Notes: generated by a model from the letters alone, not told the origin. DNA of 64,000 bases from Atriophallophorus winterbourni (GCA_013407085.1 JACCGJ010011387.1:1-64000); one strand, 5' to 3'. Positions 1 through 13,500 are shown, numbered from the stretch's first letter. Made by a program: numbers and translations.

Positions 1-1790
1 TTTTTCGGACTATACGGCGCACCGGATTATAAGACGCAGTATCAGTGAACGATCTGTTTTCATATATAAGACTCACCGGATTATAAGGCGCATAAAGCGA
101 AACAAAAAATAGTCGGATATGTCAGACTTTATTTAAATCATGAACAATAACTGTCAATATTACATAAAAAAGTACACTAACTTTTTCAATCATTCCTCTT
201 CTACGAATCCATCAAATTCCTGGTCTTAGGTGTCAGAATTCAACAGTTGGGCGATAGCGGCATCAAGCACGCCCGGATCCCTCTCGTCATCATCCGATTC
301 AGTCTCATTGCTGTTGCTTGGCTGTTCATCAATGATTCCAGCCTTAGTGAAAGCTCGGACAACAATAGAGACCGATACTTTAGACCAGGCGTCGACGATC
401 CATTGGCAGACAGTGGCGTAACTAGCCCGGCGTTGCCTACCTGTCTTGGTAAATGTGTACTCACCTTCCGTCATCCATTGCTCCCATGCGGCTCGCAATT
501 TAGCCTTGAACACACTATTGACTACAATATCTAGCGGTTGGAGTTCTTTGGTCAATCCTCCAGGAATGATGGCCAGCTCCGAATTGGTTTTCTTCACTTG
601 ACTTTTGACAGTTCCAGTGAGATGAGCGCGCATAGAGTCGTAAATCAATAAGGCCGTAGAAGTGTGGAAAAAGCCATCCGGACTCCTGACACTTCTCTCA
701 GCCACTCGCTCATTTACTTTTCGCCCATCCAGCCTTTCGGATTGACCTTAACAATGATTCCAACAGGAAACGTTTCTTTTGGAAAAGTCTCTCTCTTAAA
801 AATGACCATGGGTGGTAGTTTGTGACCATAAGCCTGACAACCAAGAACGAAAGTGAAGGAAGATTTCTCATTCCCTGTGGTGCGTATAGATACAGTAGAC
901 GTCCCTGTTTTTTCTACGGTAAGGTTCATGGGGATGTCAAAGGTGAGAGGGACCTCATCCATGTTTGTGATGTGGTCAGAATGGATCTTTTTTCTATGTT
1001 CTTGTCCTTGCAGTAAGTGCGAAGATAGCTATCTTTTCATTGTAATCCTTTCGCAGTTGCTGCGAAGTGGTAGTTCTTGTGCGGATTTAGAGATGTCGCC
1101 TTTTCATAAAACGGAAACACCAAGAAGGACCTCCTTGAAATTCGTCTATCTTCATATCACGTGCCATCGCTGTTACCTTAAGTCGAATGGAGATTCTAGA
1201 GACACTTCTACCTGCTCTTATCTGTTCAGTAATCCACTGCTCAATTTTGTCCTTTAATTGTGGCCATCTTGCCTTGTTCCCTCGGAAACTCTTCTTTATC
1301 TTCTTTACTTGACGCAGGTCATCTTCTTGTTTCCTCCACTTCCGTACCATTGATTCATTATTGTTGAATTGTTTCGCAGCTGTTCTATCCTCATGTTGTA
1401 CTGCGCGGCTGATGGCCTTGAGTTTGAAATCCGCATCGTAAGCATGTCTCTTAACAGGTGCCATTTTGGGGTCTTTAATTACCGGATGTTTAAGCACCGT
1501 ACGTACCACGAATAGTGGTTTCGGTAAGTGAAAGAGTTTCATTTTAATCGCTGAATAGTTTCATGTTGATCTGTTGTTGATTGTTTGACTCTGACCCCGA
1601 AACAAGTCTGTCTAGACAGCATAGAAAGCCGACTCCACGACCATCAGTGATTATTCTTTTACAATCAAGGGGAGTGACATCGTCACTTACCAAAGTCGTA
1701 ATAAAACATTTTGACAGATTTTTCAGCGCAGTGTGAACATACACTATTCATACATAAGGCGCACCGGAATATAAGGCTCACTGCCGATTT
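1..1790 (-). mobile_element. pogo-like DNA transposon, degraded
   Basis: The region carries a decayed cut-and-paste transposon read on the minus strand. Short motifs around GGCGCACCGGATTATAAGGC lie near both ends (about 16-38, 64-93 and 1752-1780), as expected for subterminal repeats of this group. The order of coding pieces, N-terminal DNA-binding region then catalytic region, matches pogo/Tigger-type transposases. The left end may be cut by the window edge. The element is non-autonomous now, because its transposase frame is broken (see the pseudogene entry). Confidence 0.8.
226..1542 (-). pseudogene. pogo-type transposase pseudogene
   Basis: Three frame segments form one transposase. Positions 1542-1087 encode a basic N-terminal region of psq/CENP-B helix-turn-helix type (it contains AISRAVQHEDRTAAKQF and WRKQEDDLRQ). 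Positions 962-714 contain MDEVPLTFD, the first catalytic Asp. Positions 705-226 contain LIYDSMRAHLT (second Asp) and ELQPLDIVVN (third Asp), the usual DDD spacing of pogo-family DDE_1 enzymes. The acidic C-terminal tail follows. At least three lesions break the frame: a stop after FMKRRHL, a frameshift before the first Asp box, and a stop after GWMGEK. The enzyme would excise and paste the element but cannot be made from this copy. Confidence 0.85.
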
Positions 1791-1810
1791 TTCGTAAAAT
1801 TAGTGTTTTT

Positions 1811-2420
1811 ATGTGCGCCCACCCTGTGGTTATTGTAAAGTTAATTGCTTTTTCAACCATAAATCTTGAATCATTGCCGGACATTGTACAAAGAAGCCTA
1901 CCGTATCTTGAGTCATTTATAAAGAATACTTATGATTTTTCACCCGAAAGCTTACCCCGGTTAATTAATAGGTATATACGTCCTGTTATTGAACATTCCA
2001 TTGAAGCCTGGGCATTATGGAAGTGGAAGGATATCAAACAACTTGATAGGAGTTATCATCGTGCGACAAAGTTGATCTCCCGGATTAGAAATTTGTCTTT
2101 CAAAGAGCGAATGTTAAAACTACATCAAAACGATTTTACCCAACGATGGATACGGACTGACCCCATATTGGCATTAAAAATCTTGCATACTGAAAACCAT
2201 CCCCTTAAAGATCAATGACCTTATTCGAACACATAAGCATTCAAAGGATTTAAGCATTCCACATTATCGATTGAATATTAGTCTAAATATTTCCCTGATC
2301 ATGTAACCTGAAGAAATCAAACGTTTGGAATCTATTGCGATTGTCGCTTCTAAGCTCGATGAGTATATGACGAACCTTGTGGTATGTGACTATCCTTATT
2401 GATTTTTGAGAGATTTTATA
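1811..2420 (+). mobile_element. LINE (CR1/Jockey-like) reverse transcriptase 3' fragment
   Basis: The open frame 1811-2218 resembles the region after the RT catalytic core of CR1/Jockey-type LINEs: INRYIRPVIEHSIEAW, then a KDIKQLDRSYHRATKLI block, RIRNLSFKERM, and LALKILH. The RT catalytic box and the endonuclease are absent, so the copy is 5' truncated and dead. The remainder to about 2420 looks like degraded C-terminus and 3' UTR. Confidence 0.7.
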
Positions 2421-3184
2421 ACTTTACTCCATATACCTGTCAACCTGAGGTTATTGTTTGGCTTTCTGCTTTTACTAACATAAAACTTTATGAGTTCGGG
2501 ATTCTGAGTACCCGATACCGCTGACTAAAATTGCTTTCATTCCAGATGTTGTTCTTATAAGCAATAAACATGATATCGATATCATTCTTTACCAAAGTCA
2601 ACTTGGACTGAGTGATCACGTCGTCATTCAGTTCGATAAACTGTTTTGAGCTGCAATATCCCGCATGATGTTGCTCAATTCCCAAATCCTCTATCTTATG
2701 GCTAACGAGCAAGCTAATGTAAATCCATGAGTTGCGTCCATGAACACGTTAGCTGGACCAACAACAACTGCATTGCGCAGTGCTGAAGCATAAATCACAT
2801 TTAATTTATGTGTATTCAATCTAAGCTTCATATATATACATCCCAAATCAAATTATTTCAACCACGGTTCACATGTGTGAGATAAATGTCGCATCGAAGC
2901 TGGTCTATCGAGCATTATTCAATATTTAAACCGAAAGGTGTCCCTGGCACAACAGAATAACACCGTTCATACTGAAGCAATGTGCGAAATTGCTATACAA
3001 ACCACTCGCTAATCGGTTTAATCAAAACTGGCAATTAGCGTGATTCCTGCCGATCCGAAAAATTGAATAAATTCTCCTAATCGCCTAACCTTTGAAAATC
3101 TAATGAAAATGTTTAAAAATAAGCAGTTGCTTCCGCATTTAGATGGAATTACTCCTGTTTATCTAATTTAATGAAGAAGTTGGG
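2421..3184. other. no gene recognised
   Basis: AT-rich sequence between two LINE fragments. Only short frames occur on both strands, and none resembles a known protein. Confidence 0.5.
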
Positions 3185-4378
3185 TGATTTGACACAAGCA
3201 AACAAATTCATACAAGCTGTTCAGATATCTCCGAACCATTTGATCGTGTTAAACATAGTCTACTACTGCAGAAGCTCAAAACGATTAGTGTCTCCGGAAA
3301 GTTGTTGAATTGGCTAAATATCTACTTAAAAAACGCACAATCAAGGTACGTATCGACAGTGCACTAACAAAACCAATCACAGCCACTAGCGGAGTTTTTC
3401 CCAAGTTTCTGTCCTTGGTCCAAACTTTTACCTGGTTTTGGTAAATTAAATGCTACAACTTGTTCGATGAAACATTTTGCTATTTGTCGAAGACATAATG
3501 ATATACAGTTGCATACGAAGTCCGGAAAACAGTCTACTATTACAAAAAGATATTGATGTGCTTCACGTTTGGTCATAAGAGAACGAACTTCCATTTAAGT
3601 TCAACAAATGCATGCTGTTGAATGTTGCGAATCAGGAAATTTCACAAACCATATAGGTTCACTTGTCTTTGAAAATTGCCTAAAAAACGTTGGGTGTCCA
3701 TATATGCTCTAGTTTGAAAACATCATGTCGAACTCGCACTGCATTTACAAAGGCAACACGTGTCCTCCAACTACACAAACGGGTATTTTGGAAAAACTTT
3801 CCCAGCATATCCCCAAGGATCATGAATACATACCTCAGACCGACCATGGAAGATGCTTTGCAGTCATGGTCACCGTGATTTGAGAAACATGATGAACTTA
3901 TGGAGCGAATCTATTATGGCTAAAAGCTAGTTCTCAGCATCTGAAACAAGCCTTATAAAAAGGATAGCTCACTTGCATCTGTTCGACTTTATCTATCGAA
4001 TAATCAGAGGAGACCTTGTCTTACTTTACAAAATAATCCACAACACAGACCATCGCATACAGAGCCTATTGACACTAAATAATACAAGGAATCATGGGAT
4101 CCAATATACGCTTGGGGTACAATTATTCTCGCCCAAACTATAGAAAAATTTTTTATTCTGTCCGAGTCTGTTTTACTTGGAACTGTTTACCTTCTACCGT
4201 TGCTCACTACACTAGCTTGCCTGAATTTAAAACAAAAATTCGTAGAGATTTTATTGAATTGTTCGTTTCATGAATACTTATATACTGTTTATTATGATTG
4301 TTAAGCTTGGTTTATACATTTATATTTCATTTTATACAAGCCTATTGTTATTGTTACGTTGTTGTTTTTAGACCATTA
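3185..4378 (+). mobile_element. LINE reverse transcriptase relic with 3' end
   Basis: Frame-shifted pieces of one non-LTR RT can be followed on the plus strand: a FDRVKHSLLLQKLK-like piece near 3238-3270, an ATSGVFPKF piece (the degraded SGVPQGS box) near 3383, a LGVHICSSLK region at 3690-3878, and GDLVLLYKI near 4012. It ends at TTTTAGACCATTAAAA near 4368-4380. The same 3' terminus is found inverted at 52840-53040, which fixes the 3' boundary of the family. Many stops make this copy inactive. Confidence 0.65.
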
Positions 4379-6635
4379 AAAACATTGAAAAAAACTAAAA
4401 ATGAATTTTCTCATATGCTGAAATACGTCTTCCATTAGTGAACAGGTGAAAGTTGACTCAGTATTATGTACTTGTTTTTCACTACCAAAATCCAGATCTA
4501 GCGAGCTATTCAGCAAACTACTCACACTGTCCTGGCCGCAAAAATTTCCTAGAGCATTCCATAATTGCCCAGTGCCTATTTCACCTAGCAGAGAATTCAC
4601 GTACAATTTATTAGACGTTTAATTTCCGATTTTATGTCCTCAGGTAGTTCTTTTGGTCAATACTTTATTACCACTACGGTAATCCCGCTCATTTTGCCTG
4701 CGCAATCTTTTTAGTGGACTTGACAAGAAATTCTCAGTTCATATACAAATTTTTTCACTGTGCAGCAAATGTCGTAACAGAAATTCTGATATTCTATTAT
4801 TAAATCGCACTCAAAACGCCTCTGTCGTTAAAGAAAGAATATTCTTTTGAAGAAATCATCAGTTACAGAGCCTCAATATTGTTTTGACCCCACCCCATCC
4901 TATAAAACTTCATTGTCAAAGACCGCAAGGTTTGTACTGTTCGGAACAGTGAGCCATTTTCTGAATTCGGTGTTGATCCACGGAATTTTGAACTGCTGCT
5001 AAAACAGGATGACAAAATCAGCCACAGTGCCGAACTGTGATAATCCAAATGCGCTCTCAAATGGATTTTAAGTCAAGGTTGGTTCGATTGATCCGGAAAT
5101 TTCTAACGGCAAATATCTTTCCAAATCAATGCAAGCAGGTTACCATGAAGCTTATGATCGTGACTTGATTTGAACCGCGCAACGGTATAGTCGTCATAAC
5201 GGTGTGCACTAGTTTTCATATAAAAATTCTACAATCGAACATATCATAAAACAGCGAATATACATTTAAACGATGAATGGAGGCATACGTGTCGTGCAAC
5301 TGCGCATACAATTGAATTTTGTTGCTTCCTTTAGTGTAACGAAAATACGCAAGCAGAAGCATACGGTTGAATAAAAATATACATGCTCTCATCGATATAT
5401 TGCAGACGAGTTACGTTTGACACATTTACTCTTGGCCAAATGTAAACTTATAAATCTGTTCAAAAATGTATCAAACACGCTCCACGGCCGGTTTCGCGCT
5501 GTTTGAACTAATCAGGTAGGGATAGTAGGATCAAGATCCACATACACTTGAACCAGAGGAATAATGGAAAACAAGTTATGCCAGTTTGATACAGTTGGTA
5601 CGACCAACCTGTTTCAGCACGTTTCAAAACTTACGGAGATATGGTTTAAACCCATGATCATCAACAACAAAAATGTTGTTACGGTTCACTTTCCTACAAT
5701 ACAACATCGAAGCTTGCATATACCTATGAAAACTATCCGTATCAAAATTGCATGACGTATAGCGAGACGAATTTATTCTCCAATGCAAGAACATTAAACA
5801 GATTAAAGGTTTAATTCAACCACGGATAATATTGGATAAATCACTAGACCAACGTAATTATTTTGAGCCGGAAAAATGAGTATTGACCTCGGCTGATCAA
5901 TAAATGGAGAAAGATTAGCTGTATGTAGCCAAGTTTGTGTGAACAATCGATCACATTTCAAAGAATAACAGTAGTTGCGGGGTTTTGTTGTGTCAGATAC
6001 TCAGCACGTCAAGAGGAATGTCTCCGTAATTAAAAATAGTGCGGCGTTGCAAAACAATAAGGAACAATCAAACCAAATTTGTCAAGCAGGCATGTCGCAA
6101 CACGAAAAACAATCAATTATTTATATATTCGAGTCTCTGGTACTTAGTTTTATTTCTCTTAAATGTCAGTTTATAAAAAAATGGAGTGCAATCAATCAAA
6201 TGCAGTGTTCTTCGTGAAACATTAATCAGCGCTTTATAAAACGGTGATTTTCTCATAAAAATTTTATCATTGAACATATGTGCATAAATCCCATGCTTGC
6301 TGTATAGTTGAAACATGAATCATTGAATGCAACTTGCTAATTTGGTTCACTGACTCGACTCAAGCAAAGCTCATGTGCTAGACGTTGATAAATCTGGTGT
6401 TAACAATTTAAGTTGTCAGTGCATGTAACCCTTTCAGTTAAGGTTGTCTTCAATACTTTTCAGTCGATGTTAGTTGCGGCAACGCGTTTTATGCTACACA
6501 GAAAAGCAAACAGTCTGGACCCAATCTTATTCCACAAGTAAACGACAATGATTGATTAATTTAATATGATCAATGCCATGCTCCTTAGAATTCTACCCAT
6601 TACATACCTGCTCCTCTAGGATCTCCTATAACGCG
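4379..6635. other. no gene recognised
   Basis: About 2.2 kb of AT-rich intergenic DNA downstream of VMP1. The longest frames are under 85 codons and none resembles a known family. Confidence 0.4.
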
Positions 6636-6731
6636 ATGTATGTATGGAATCACAAACCTGATCCGGGCAAAGTACTACAAGGCCAGAGACTGCATGTGGG
6701 CTAAAATACTATCAGGTTGTCCTGGCCTAGC
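6636..6731 (-). repeat. SINE-like repeat, 3' part
   Basis: Begins with TGTATG tail units and keeps the GAGACTGCATGTGGGCTAA block of the window-wide short repeat family. The 5' half is missing. Confidence 0.6.
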
Positions 6732-7260
6732 TGCCACCTTCTAAATCCTTAAACAAAAATTAAGCGTCTATGATGGAAAAACAAAATTTGCATTATGCGC
6801 AAATCAAACCTGACAAAGCATTTCCAGCTACGCTAGAATACAGCGGGTATAGTGAAAGCTACGATGCATCGGACATAATTTTCCGCTCCGAAAACAAGTC
6901 TAAGCATAAATACTGTTATTCCGGGAAGCCTAAAATCAATTATTTAGCGTGTTTTGGATGTTTAATTATGCCTCATAACCTACAAACGTTTCGACTTTAA
7001 AATAAACCTAATATAACAGACACGTACGTTGTGAAGAGCGCATGTAATCCAAAACACTTTTCACCTAGCACTGACGGAGAAATTTAAAGACCTACAATTT
7101 ACATGGCCAAAAATTGTCAAATGAAACGTGGAAAATCAATATAACGGCGAATGAGAGCGCTCAAAAAGCTGATGAGCACTACCAGTTGAACTAAAACCGT
7201 TGTGGCACAAAGCGTGTGAGTTAAATAGCGTAAAACAAAACCGGATTCAACAGTGAGTAG

Positions 7261-7266
7261 TTTATT
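7261..7266 (-). terminator. candidate polyadenylation signal of VMP1
   Basis: AATAAA on the minus strand, about 277 nt past the VMP1 stop codon, the first such hexamer I noticed downstream of it. The interval from 7543 to here would be the 3' UTR. It includes CT/CA-rich low-complexity tracts near 7310-7330 and 7441-7453. Confidence 0.5.
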
Positions 7267-7542
7267 TAATATACAAGAGCAGAGAGTGGTTGAAACACGC
7301 ACGCAGCACACACACAGAGAGAGAGAGTATGAATAAGCAAAACGACGGAAAATCATCACAGAACAATTGATAGATCGACACGTGACCATTTTTGACAGGC
7401 GTTGTTCAAACCAGTTGTGGAATATAAAAAATGAAAGTTCACACACACACACAGACTATTCCATCATCAAAGTCCCGCGACGAGTAGGTGTGTGAACCCG
7501 TGCCAGAGATCTGGGACCGCGATGTTGTTGTTGTTGTTGTTG

Positions 7543-10500
7543 TTAATCCGAGACCGCCAATTGCTCATTGGCCATTCGTTGCCATGTTCGCAAACGACGG
7601 CGATACTCATTCGCGAAGGCGTTGATAATTGAAATCACAAAGGAACAAATGAGAAGCAACACGATGAGAAATATCACAGATTGAAGCCAACTTTGTTGCT
7701 GAAACAATTCAAGGAAATGAGCGGATAGATTGCGTTATTAAATCATACCAAGCGATACAGAAATGACATGGTGGCATAGATGCAGATACAGCGTTCTATT
7801 AAATGCAGGAACCGAATTGCGGCGTGTTAGTTCTCGGGGTATTCATTCAGGAGAAAGACAATTGAAACAATTTATCTAACCATAACCTTGCAGGTATCTT
7901 TTGAGCGGGCAGCAGCAAGGATGGATTAGCCGGTTTTATTTGTTTCGAAGCAAAGAGCACGTGTGAGACATTTTCATGAGGTTTCTTTCGAGTGGGATTC
8001 CACACCAATCACACTTACTCGTAAATATATATCAATGAAAATTCGTGTGGAACACACTCACGGACAATTTTCAGTGAATAAGACAGGAAATTTTCTAACG
8101 TCAAAGCTAATGGTCTCGAGACAACACAAATGAATTGTGAACTGCGATGCAAAGCCACTGTTTGTAGTCGTGTTGTTGTTGTTTAACAGCCTCCTTGAAA
8201 GTCTAGAAGGATTAGACTGCGCTCGTTGCTCTTCTATCGAACATCGATACGTCCTTTTCTTTCCCACCAGGGAATATCGGCATAGATTCAAGTATTGAAC
8301 TCGGGAAAACTACGTGTCAATTAAGAATTTAAAAGAACAGTTTCCATATAATTCTACCTGTTTAGTGTTATTTTTAGTACGCGTGGTTCATCAAAATGTG
8401 GTTGGCGAACTAAACGTCTGATGGTTTTCTAACACATTTATCGTACAGAGGTTCGACCATTGTCTCTGTCTATTCGCAAAAGGTGTCTCACTGGATACCT
8501 GCAAGTTGGCACAGATTACACTGAAATTTTCTGCGAACATTTGCGCTGTGACCATCGTTACCTTTCTAAAGTCAGAGGAGTTTACGTCAGACATATCATT
8601 GATAGCCGATTATATAAAGGTTGAGTCTTGGTGAGGATAGCGCTCCACATGACACTGCGTCAGATGTATAACAGTTGAGCATTCGCGTGGAATGGCCTGC
8701 GGAGGTGTATATTTTGTCTGGTTGGTATTACAGACTATATTTTCCCATTTTTATGTAGTTGTACCGGTAAACCAGGAGTTCTGAGCTTTAACTAGAGTTT
8801 CAAATTGTGCCTAAAATGTTTGTATGCTCAACGTGCGATCATCTAGGTTGCATTGATGGACATTTGTTGAAGTAGGCAAACCCTCGTTTCGTTCTCTTCG
8901 ACAATGTTTACAGACATAGCATACGCCAGGAATGTTTTCATCATTTAGAAACAACATCGCCTCCGCGGTCAATGATTTGTCACATTTTGCGTGACACGTG
9001 TTTGAGCAGTTGCGACACGTGACAGACATGACCTTACCACTAACCACTTTTTAACAGACGGCTCATGGTTCGCGAGCAGCAAATTGTTTCATTTTATCAG
9101 GGTCAACTAAAAGAACAGCCAAATCGGTAAGAAAATCGATACGGCCGGGGTTGGTTGATGTGGTATTGTGCAGAGTTGGCGTGACCATGTCTAAGTATTC
9201 GCGAGTTGTCAGTTTGGTATGAAATTGACTGCACTTTGAGTATTCCTCCGAGTAGTTCCAGGCAATGTTAAACACCGATGGGTAAATCTGACAGCAGAGA
9301 CACTGAAGCGAAATCAATGAACGAACGACCAGCACATAATCCACTTTTGCTGCCCACAAAGAACGACAAGTCCGAGATAGGTCATTCTTGTATGAGTAGA
9401 TCCGTCGTGGCAAACTTTGAGACTGATCGGATAACAGTATGAAGGTTATATCCAATAGTATCGGAGCTGAAAAAATCCAACCGCAGGTCAGCCCCTGTCG
9501 CCGAAGCCACTAGCGGTGTTCCACAAGTTTGGGCACTTGGTCCGGTTCTCTTTTTGGTCTACATCAAAGACCTTCCAAATCTTGTCACATTCAAAATCGT
9601 TCTTTCACGGATGATTCTAAACTTTGGATGCGAATCACGTCAAGCGTGGACTGTTGGCACTTACAAAGCGATTTGCATATATCGAACAGCTGGTCGGAGT
9701 GAAATAAACTTCCATTCAACTTCAGAAAGTGTAACATGTTGCAAATAGGCAAAGATTTCCCATTCTCATACAACCTTGGACCAAATCAACTGGAATTGAC
9801 AACCAAAGAAAAAGACCTCGGCGTATGGATTAGTGGAAGTCTTAAGAATAGCATGCAATGCGAAGCAGTGTACAATCGAGCTAGCCGCATGTTAGGTATG
9901 CTTCGGCGTATTTTCGGACATTTTTCCCGTGAAACAATCCCCATGCTCATAAATACGTATATTAACCTGGTGATGGATTACTCAGTGCAAGCTTGGGCAC
10001 CGTGGCTACAAAAGGACATCAAGCTGCTCGAGAGGATTTATCACAGAGCAACTAAAATGGTTGGCTGCCTCCGCAACCTACCATATGAGAATCGACTTGA
10101 GCAGCTTAATTTGGATACACTGCTTCGCAGAAGGGTTCGATTCGATCTAATACTAACCTACAAAATAATGAACTCCAAGGCGCACCCTCTGAGGCATCTA
10201 TTTCGCCTCCGGTCAAGCCATGCCACACGTACTCACCCATTTGCATTTGATATTCCACATTCCCACCGGAACTGCCGTCGGTTCTTTTATTCGGTGCGCG
10301 TTTGTTTCCTGAAAATCCTTACACCAAATGATTGTACAACATCTGACGGTAGGGAGTTCCATGAGAAACAAACGCGCACCGAATAGAAGAACCGACGGCA
10401 GTTTCGGTGAGAATGTGGAATATCAAATGCCAGTAGGTGAGTACGTGTGACATGGTTTGACCGGAGGCAAAATATATGCCTCAGAGGGTGCATTTTTGGG

Positions 10501-13500
10501 TTCATTATTTTATAAGTTAGGATTAGATCAAATTGAACACGTCTGTGAAGCAGTGTATCCAAATTAAGATGTTCAAGTCGATTCTCAAATGATAGGTTGC
10601 GGAGACAGCCAACCATTTCAGTTGCTCTGTGATAAATCCTCTCGAGCAGCTTGATGTCCTTTTGTAGCCACGGTGCCCAAGCTTGCACTGAGTAATCCAT
10701 CACCGGGTTAATATACGTATTTATGAGCATGGGGATTGTTTCACGGGAAAAATGTCCGAAAATACGCCGAAGCATACCTAACATGCGGCTAGCTCGATTG
10801 TACACTGCTTCGCATTGCATGCTAAACTTCAGACTTCCACTAATCCATATGCCGAGGTCTTTTTCTTTGGTTGTCAATTCCAGTTGATTTGGTCCAAGGT
10901 TGTATGAGAATGGGAAATCTTTGCCTATTTGCAACATGTTACACTTTCTGAAGTTGAATGGAAGTTTATTTCACTCCGACCAGCTGTTCGATATATGCAA
11001 ATCGCTTTGTAAGTGCCAACAGTCCACGCTTGACGTGATTCGCATCCAAAGTTTAGAATCATCCGTGAAAGAACGATTTTGAATGTGACAAGATTTGGAA
11101 GGTCTTTGATGTAGACCAAAAAGAGAACCGGACCAAGTGCCCAAACTTGTGGAACACCGCTAGTGGCTTCGGCGACAGTGGCTGACCTGCGGTTGGATTT
11201 TTTCAGCTCCGATACTATTGGATATAACTTTCATACTTTTATCCGATCAGTCTCAAAGTTTGCCACGACGGATCTACTCATACAAGAATGACCTATCTGG
11301 GACTTGTCGTTCTTTGTGTGCAGCAATAGTGGAATTTGTGCTCTTCGTTCGTTCATTGATTTGGCTTCAGTGTTTCTGCTGTCAGATTTACCCATCAGTG
11401 TTTAACATTACCGGGAACTACTCGGAGGAATATGTAAAGTACAGTCAATTTCATACCGAAATTCTCAAAGGGACTGACAACTCGAGGCTAAATCTGGTGA
11501 CAAAAAAATACCTGGACCTCGTTATGTCACGTCAACCCTACACAGTACCACATCAACCAACCCCGGCCTTATCGATTTTCTGACCGTTTTGTTTGTACTT
11601 TTGGTTGACAGTTCAAATCAAACAGTCTACTAAAGCAATGTGTTGCTCACATCCTCCGCACTTACACACCACTACTGGTTTCTGGCTGTTTGCCAGCATC
11701 AGGTGGAGACATTAAAATTAGGTTCAGTGAGCCTTGAAACGGTGGATAAGTGGTAAACAAAGTTACACTTGAATCAATCTACTGTTCGCGAACCATGAGT
11801 CATCTGTTAAAAAGTAGTTAGTGGTAAGGTCATGTCTGTCACGTGTCGCAACTGCTCAAACACGTGTCACGCAAAATGTGACAAATCATTGACCGCGGAA
11901 GCGATATCGATTTTAAATGATGAAAACATTCCTGGTGTATGCTATGTCTGTAAACATTGTGAAAGAAAACCAAACGAGGGTTTGCTTGATAATATAAATG
12001 TCCAGCAATGCAACCTTCTAGGATTTTAAACAACAAGACGACTACAAACAGTTGTTTTACATCGCAGAAACGATAGCAGCGCAGGAGTGTGTCGTTGCGA
12101 GTACCTTCAGAATACCCCGGTCATCCAATTACAAACGTGATGGACCGAATCCTTTGAAACTCGCTTTCCTAACAAGTGCTATGGCAGACTGAAACTCAAA
12201 GTACCGAATTAATACCCACTCAGGAACATCAGGCACACAGAGACACTCGTTTGACCCAGAATTCAAGCACGATGATAATGATTATTGCTACTTCCAACCC
12301 GCCGCAACAATCGTTGGTCACTAATAAACGTTACACCGCTGAATGCGGAATTATCACGTGATTCTCTCCAAGACGCGTCAAAAGAGTGGCGTTAAAGTCA
12401 AACTTTGTCACGTGGATACTTAGTCTCCGCTTGGTTAATGAGTCGATTTAGCGGACCATAGGAGATCATCCAGGTTTGAGCAGCACGTCGATTCACAATA
12501 CATTCACATGTACAGTGATGTTTACAGTGCATAAAAGACAAAACTGTAACTCATATCGGTTTTAAAGAATTTGGTACTACGAATAATAGCAGTGTGAGCA
12601 ATATTCATCTAAGGTGTGCCAATGAATTTACATGATTGCCACACAGTTTGATCGAAAGCCCATGACCGGAAAGACTAGCATGACCAGAAAGGAACTTAGG
12701 CGATTGTCGCAGTTCTTGATTGCAGTTGCGCACGAAAACCTGTCACGGTCTCTCCAACATTAACGCTTTCTTATCTATCTGTATAAAGCTTCGACGGGTG
12801 GAAACACAAAAATGACGCGTCCACCAGATGCACACAGACTAAATGAGATGACCATCATTAAACATGGCACCCGTGGTTGTGTTCTTTTGAAAAAAGGAAG
12901 GGCGGAAATGCGCATGTGGTGGTTTGATTGAATTATTCGTATAAATATTATTGGAGTAGACATTACAAATGGTTGAGAAGGATGACACCATGCGATTGGA
13001 TGAATGATGATGGATGTGAAATACTGTACGCGTCAAGGATGTGCATTCGTGCACTACTTTGTGCGGTGCGGCTAACACTGTGCTAAATTGATTGGCCAGA
13101 GGTAGTGAGCTGTATGCTGAAGCAGGCTGGAGTCTCACTACCATTTCTATTTTATTTCTATTTCTGTTGTCGTCTGTCTAGGCCTGGACAACCTGACAGT
13201 ATCTAAGCCCACGTGCATTCTCCGACTGCGCGGCGCATTACCTGGATCAGGCTTGTGCTTTCATAAAATAAATAATGTACGATGTGCATTCGTGTCAATT
13301 GCAGATTGCAAAGTGCCTTCTGAAAAGTAATAACACAATAATAACAATAACACCATAATAACCAGCACCACCACAATAACACACACCATAATCGTTTGAT
13401 TCTTCCAATATATTTCATGTATACGAAGCCAACTTCTATCGAGCAGATAGACCGAGTACTGCATGGAAACATTCAAAGCGATCGTAAACATTGTGGTTGG

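Larger units (their letters stand above)
8130..12060. repeat. long imperfect palindrome in the last VMP1 intron
   Basis: Left arm about 8130-10311 and right arm about 10366-12060 are inverted copies around a loop of about 54 bp. Mirrored pairs include a PHD-like fragment (9047-8811 minus, 11832-12029 plus), an exon-like fragment (9480-9063 minus, about 11200-11583 plus) and LINE RT (9485-10311 plus, 11175-10366 minus). The right arm lacks about 600 bp present at 8200-8810, probably a deletion, and has a 135 bp insertion at 11638-11772. Substitutions between arms show it is not a recent assembly artefact. Confidence 0.85.

Noticed and set aside
226..1542. Domesticated pogo transposase gene
   Set aside because: Several stops and frameshifts, and element-end repeats are still recognisable, so it is a dead transposon rather than a host gene.
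7117..7452. 111-codon minus frame with hydrophobic stretches
   Set aside because: It lies in the likely VMP1 3' UTR, spans low-complexity CT/CA tracts and matches no family.
9591..11082. Identical 60-codon frames 9773-9591 (minus) and 10900-11082 (plus)
   Set aside because: Antisense shadows of the duplicated LINE RT, although their identity helped reveal the palindrome.
13320..13400. Regulatory AAC/AAT-rich tract as a CRISPR-like or tandem array
   Set aside because: It is simple low-complexity sequence without repeat-spacer structure.
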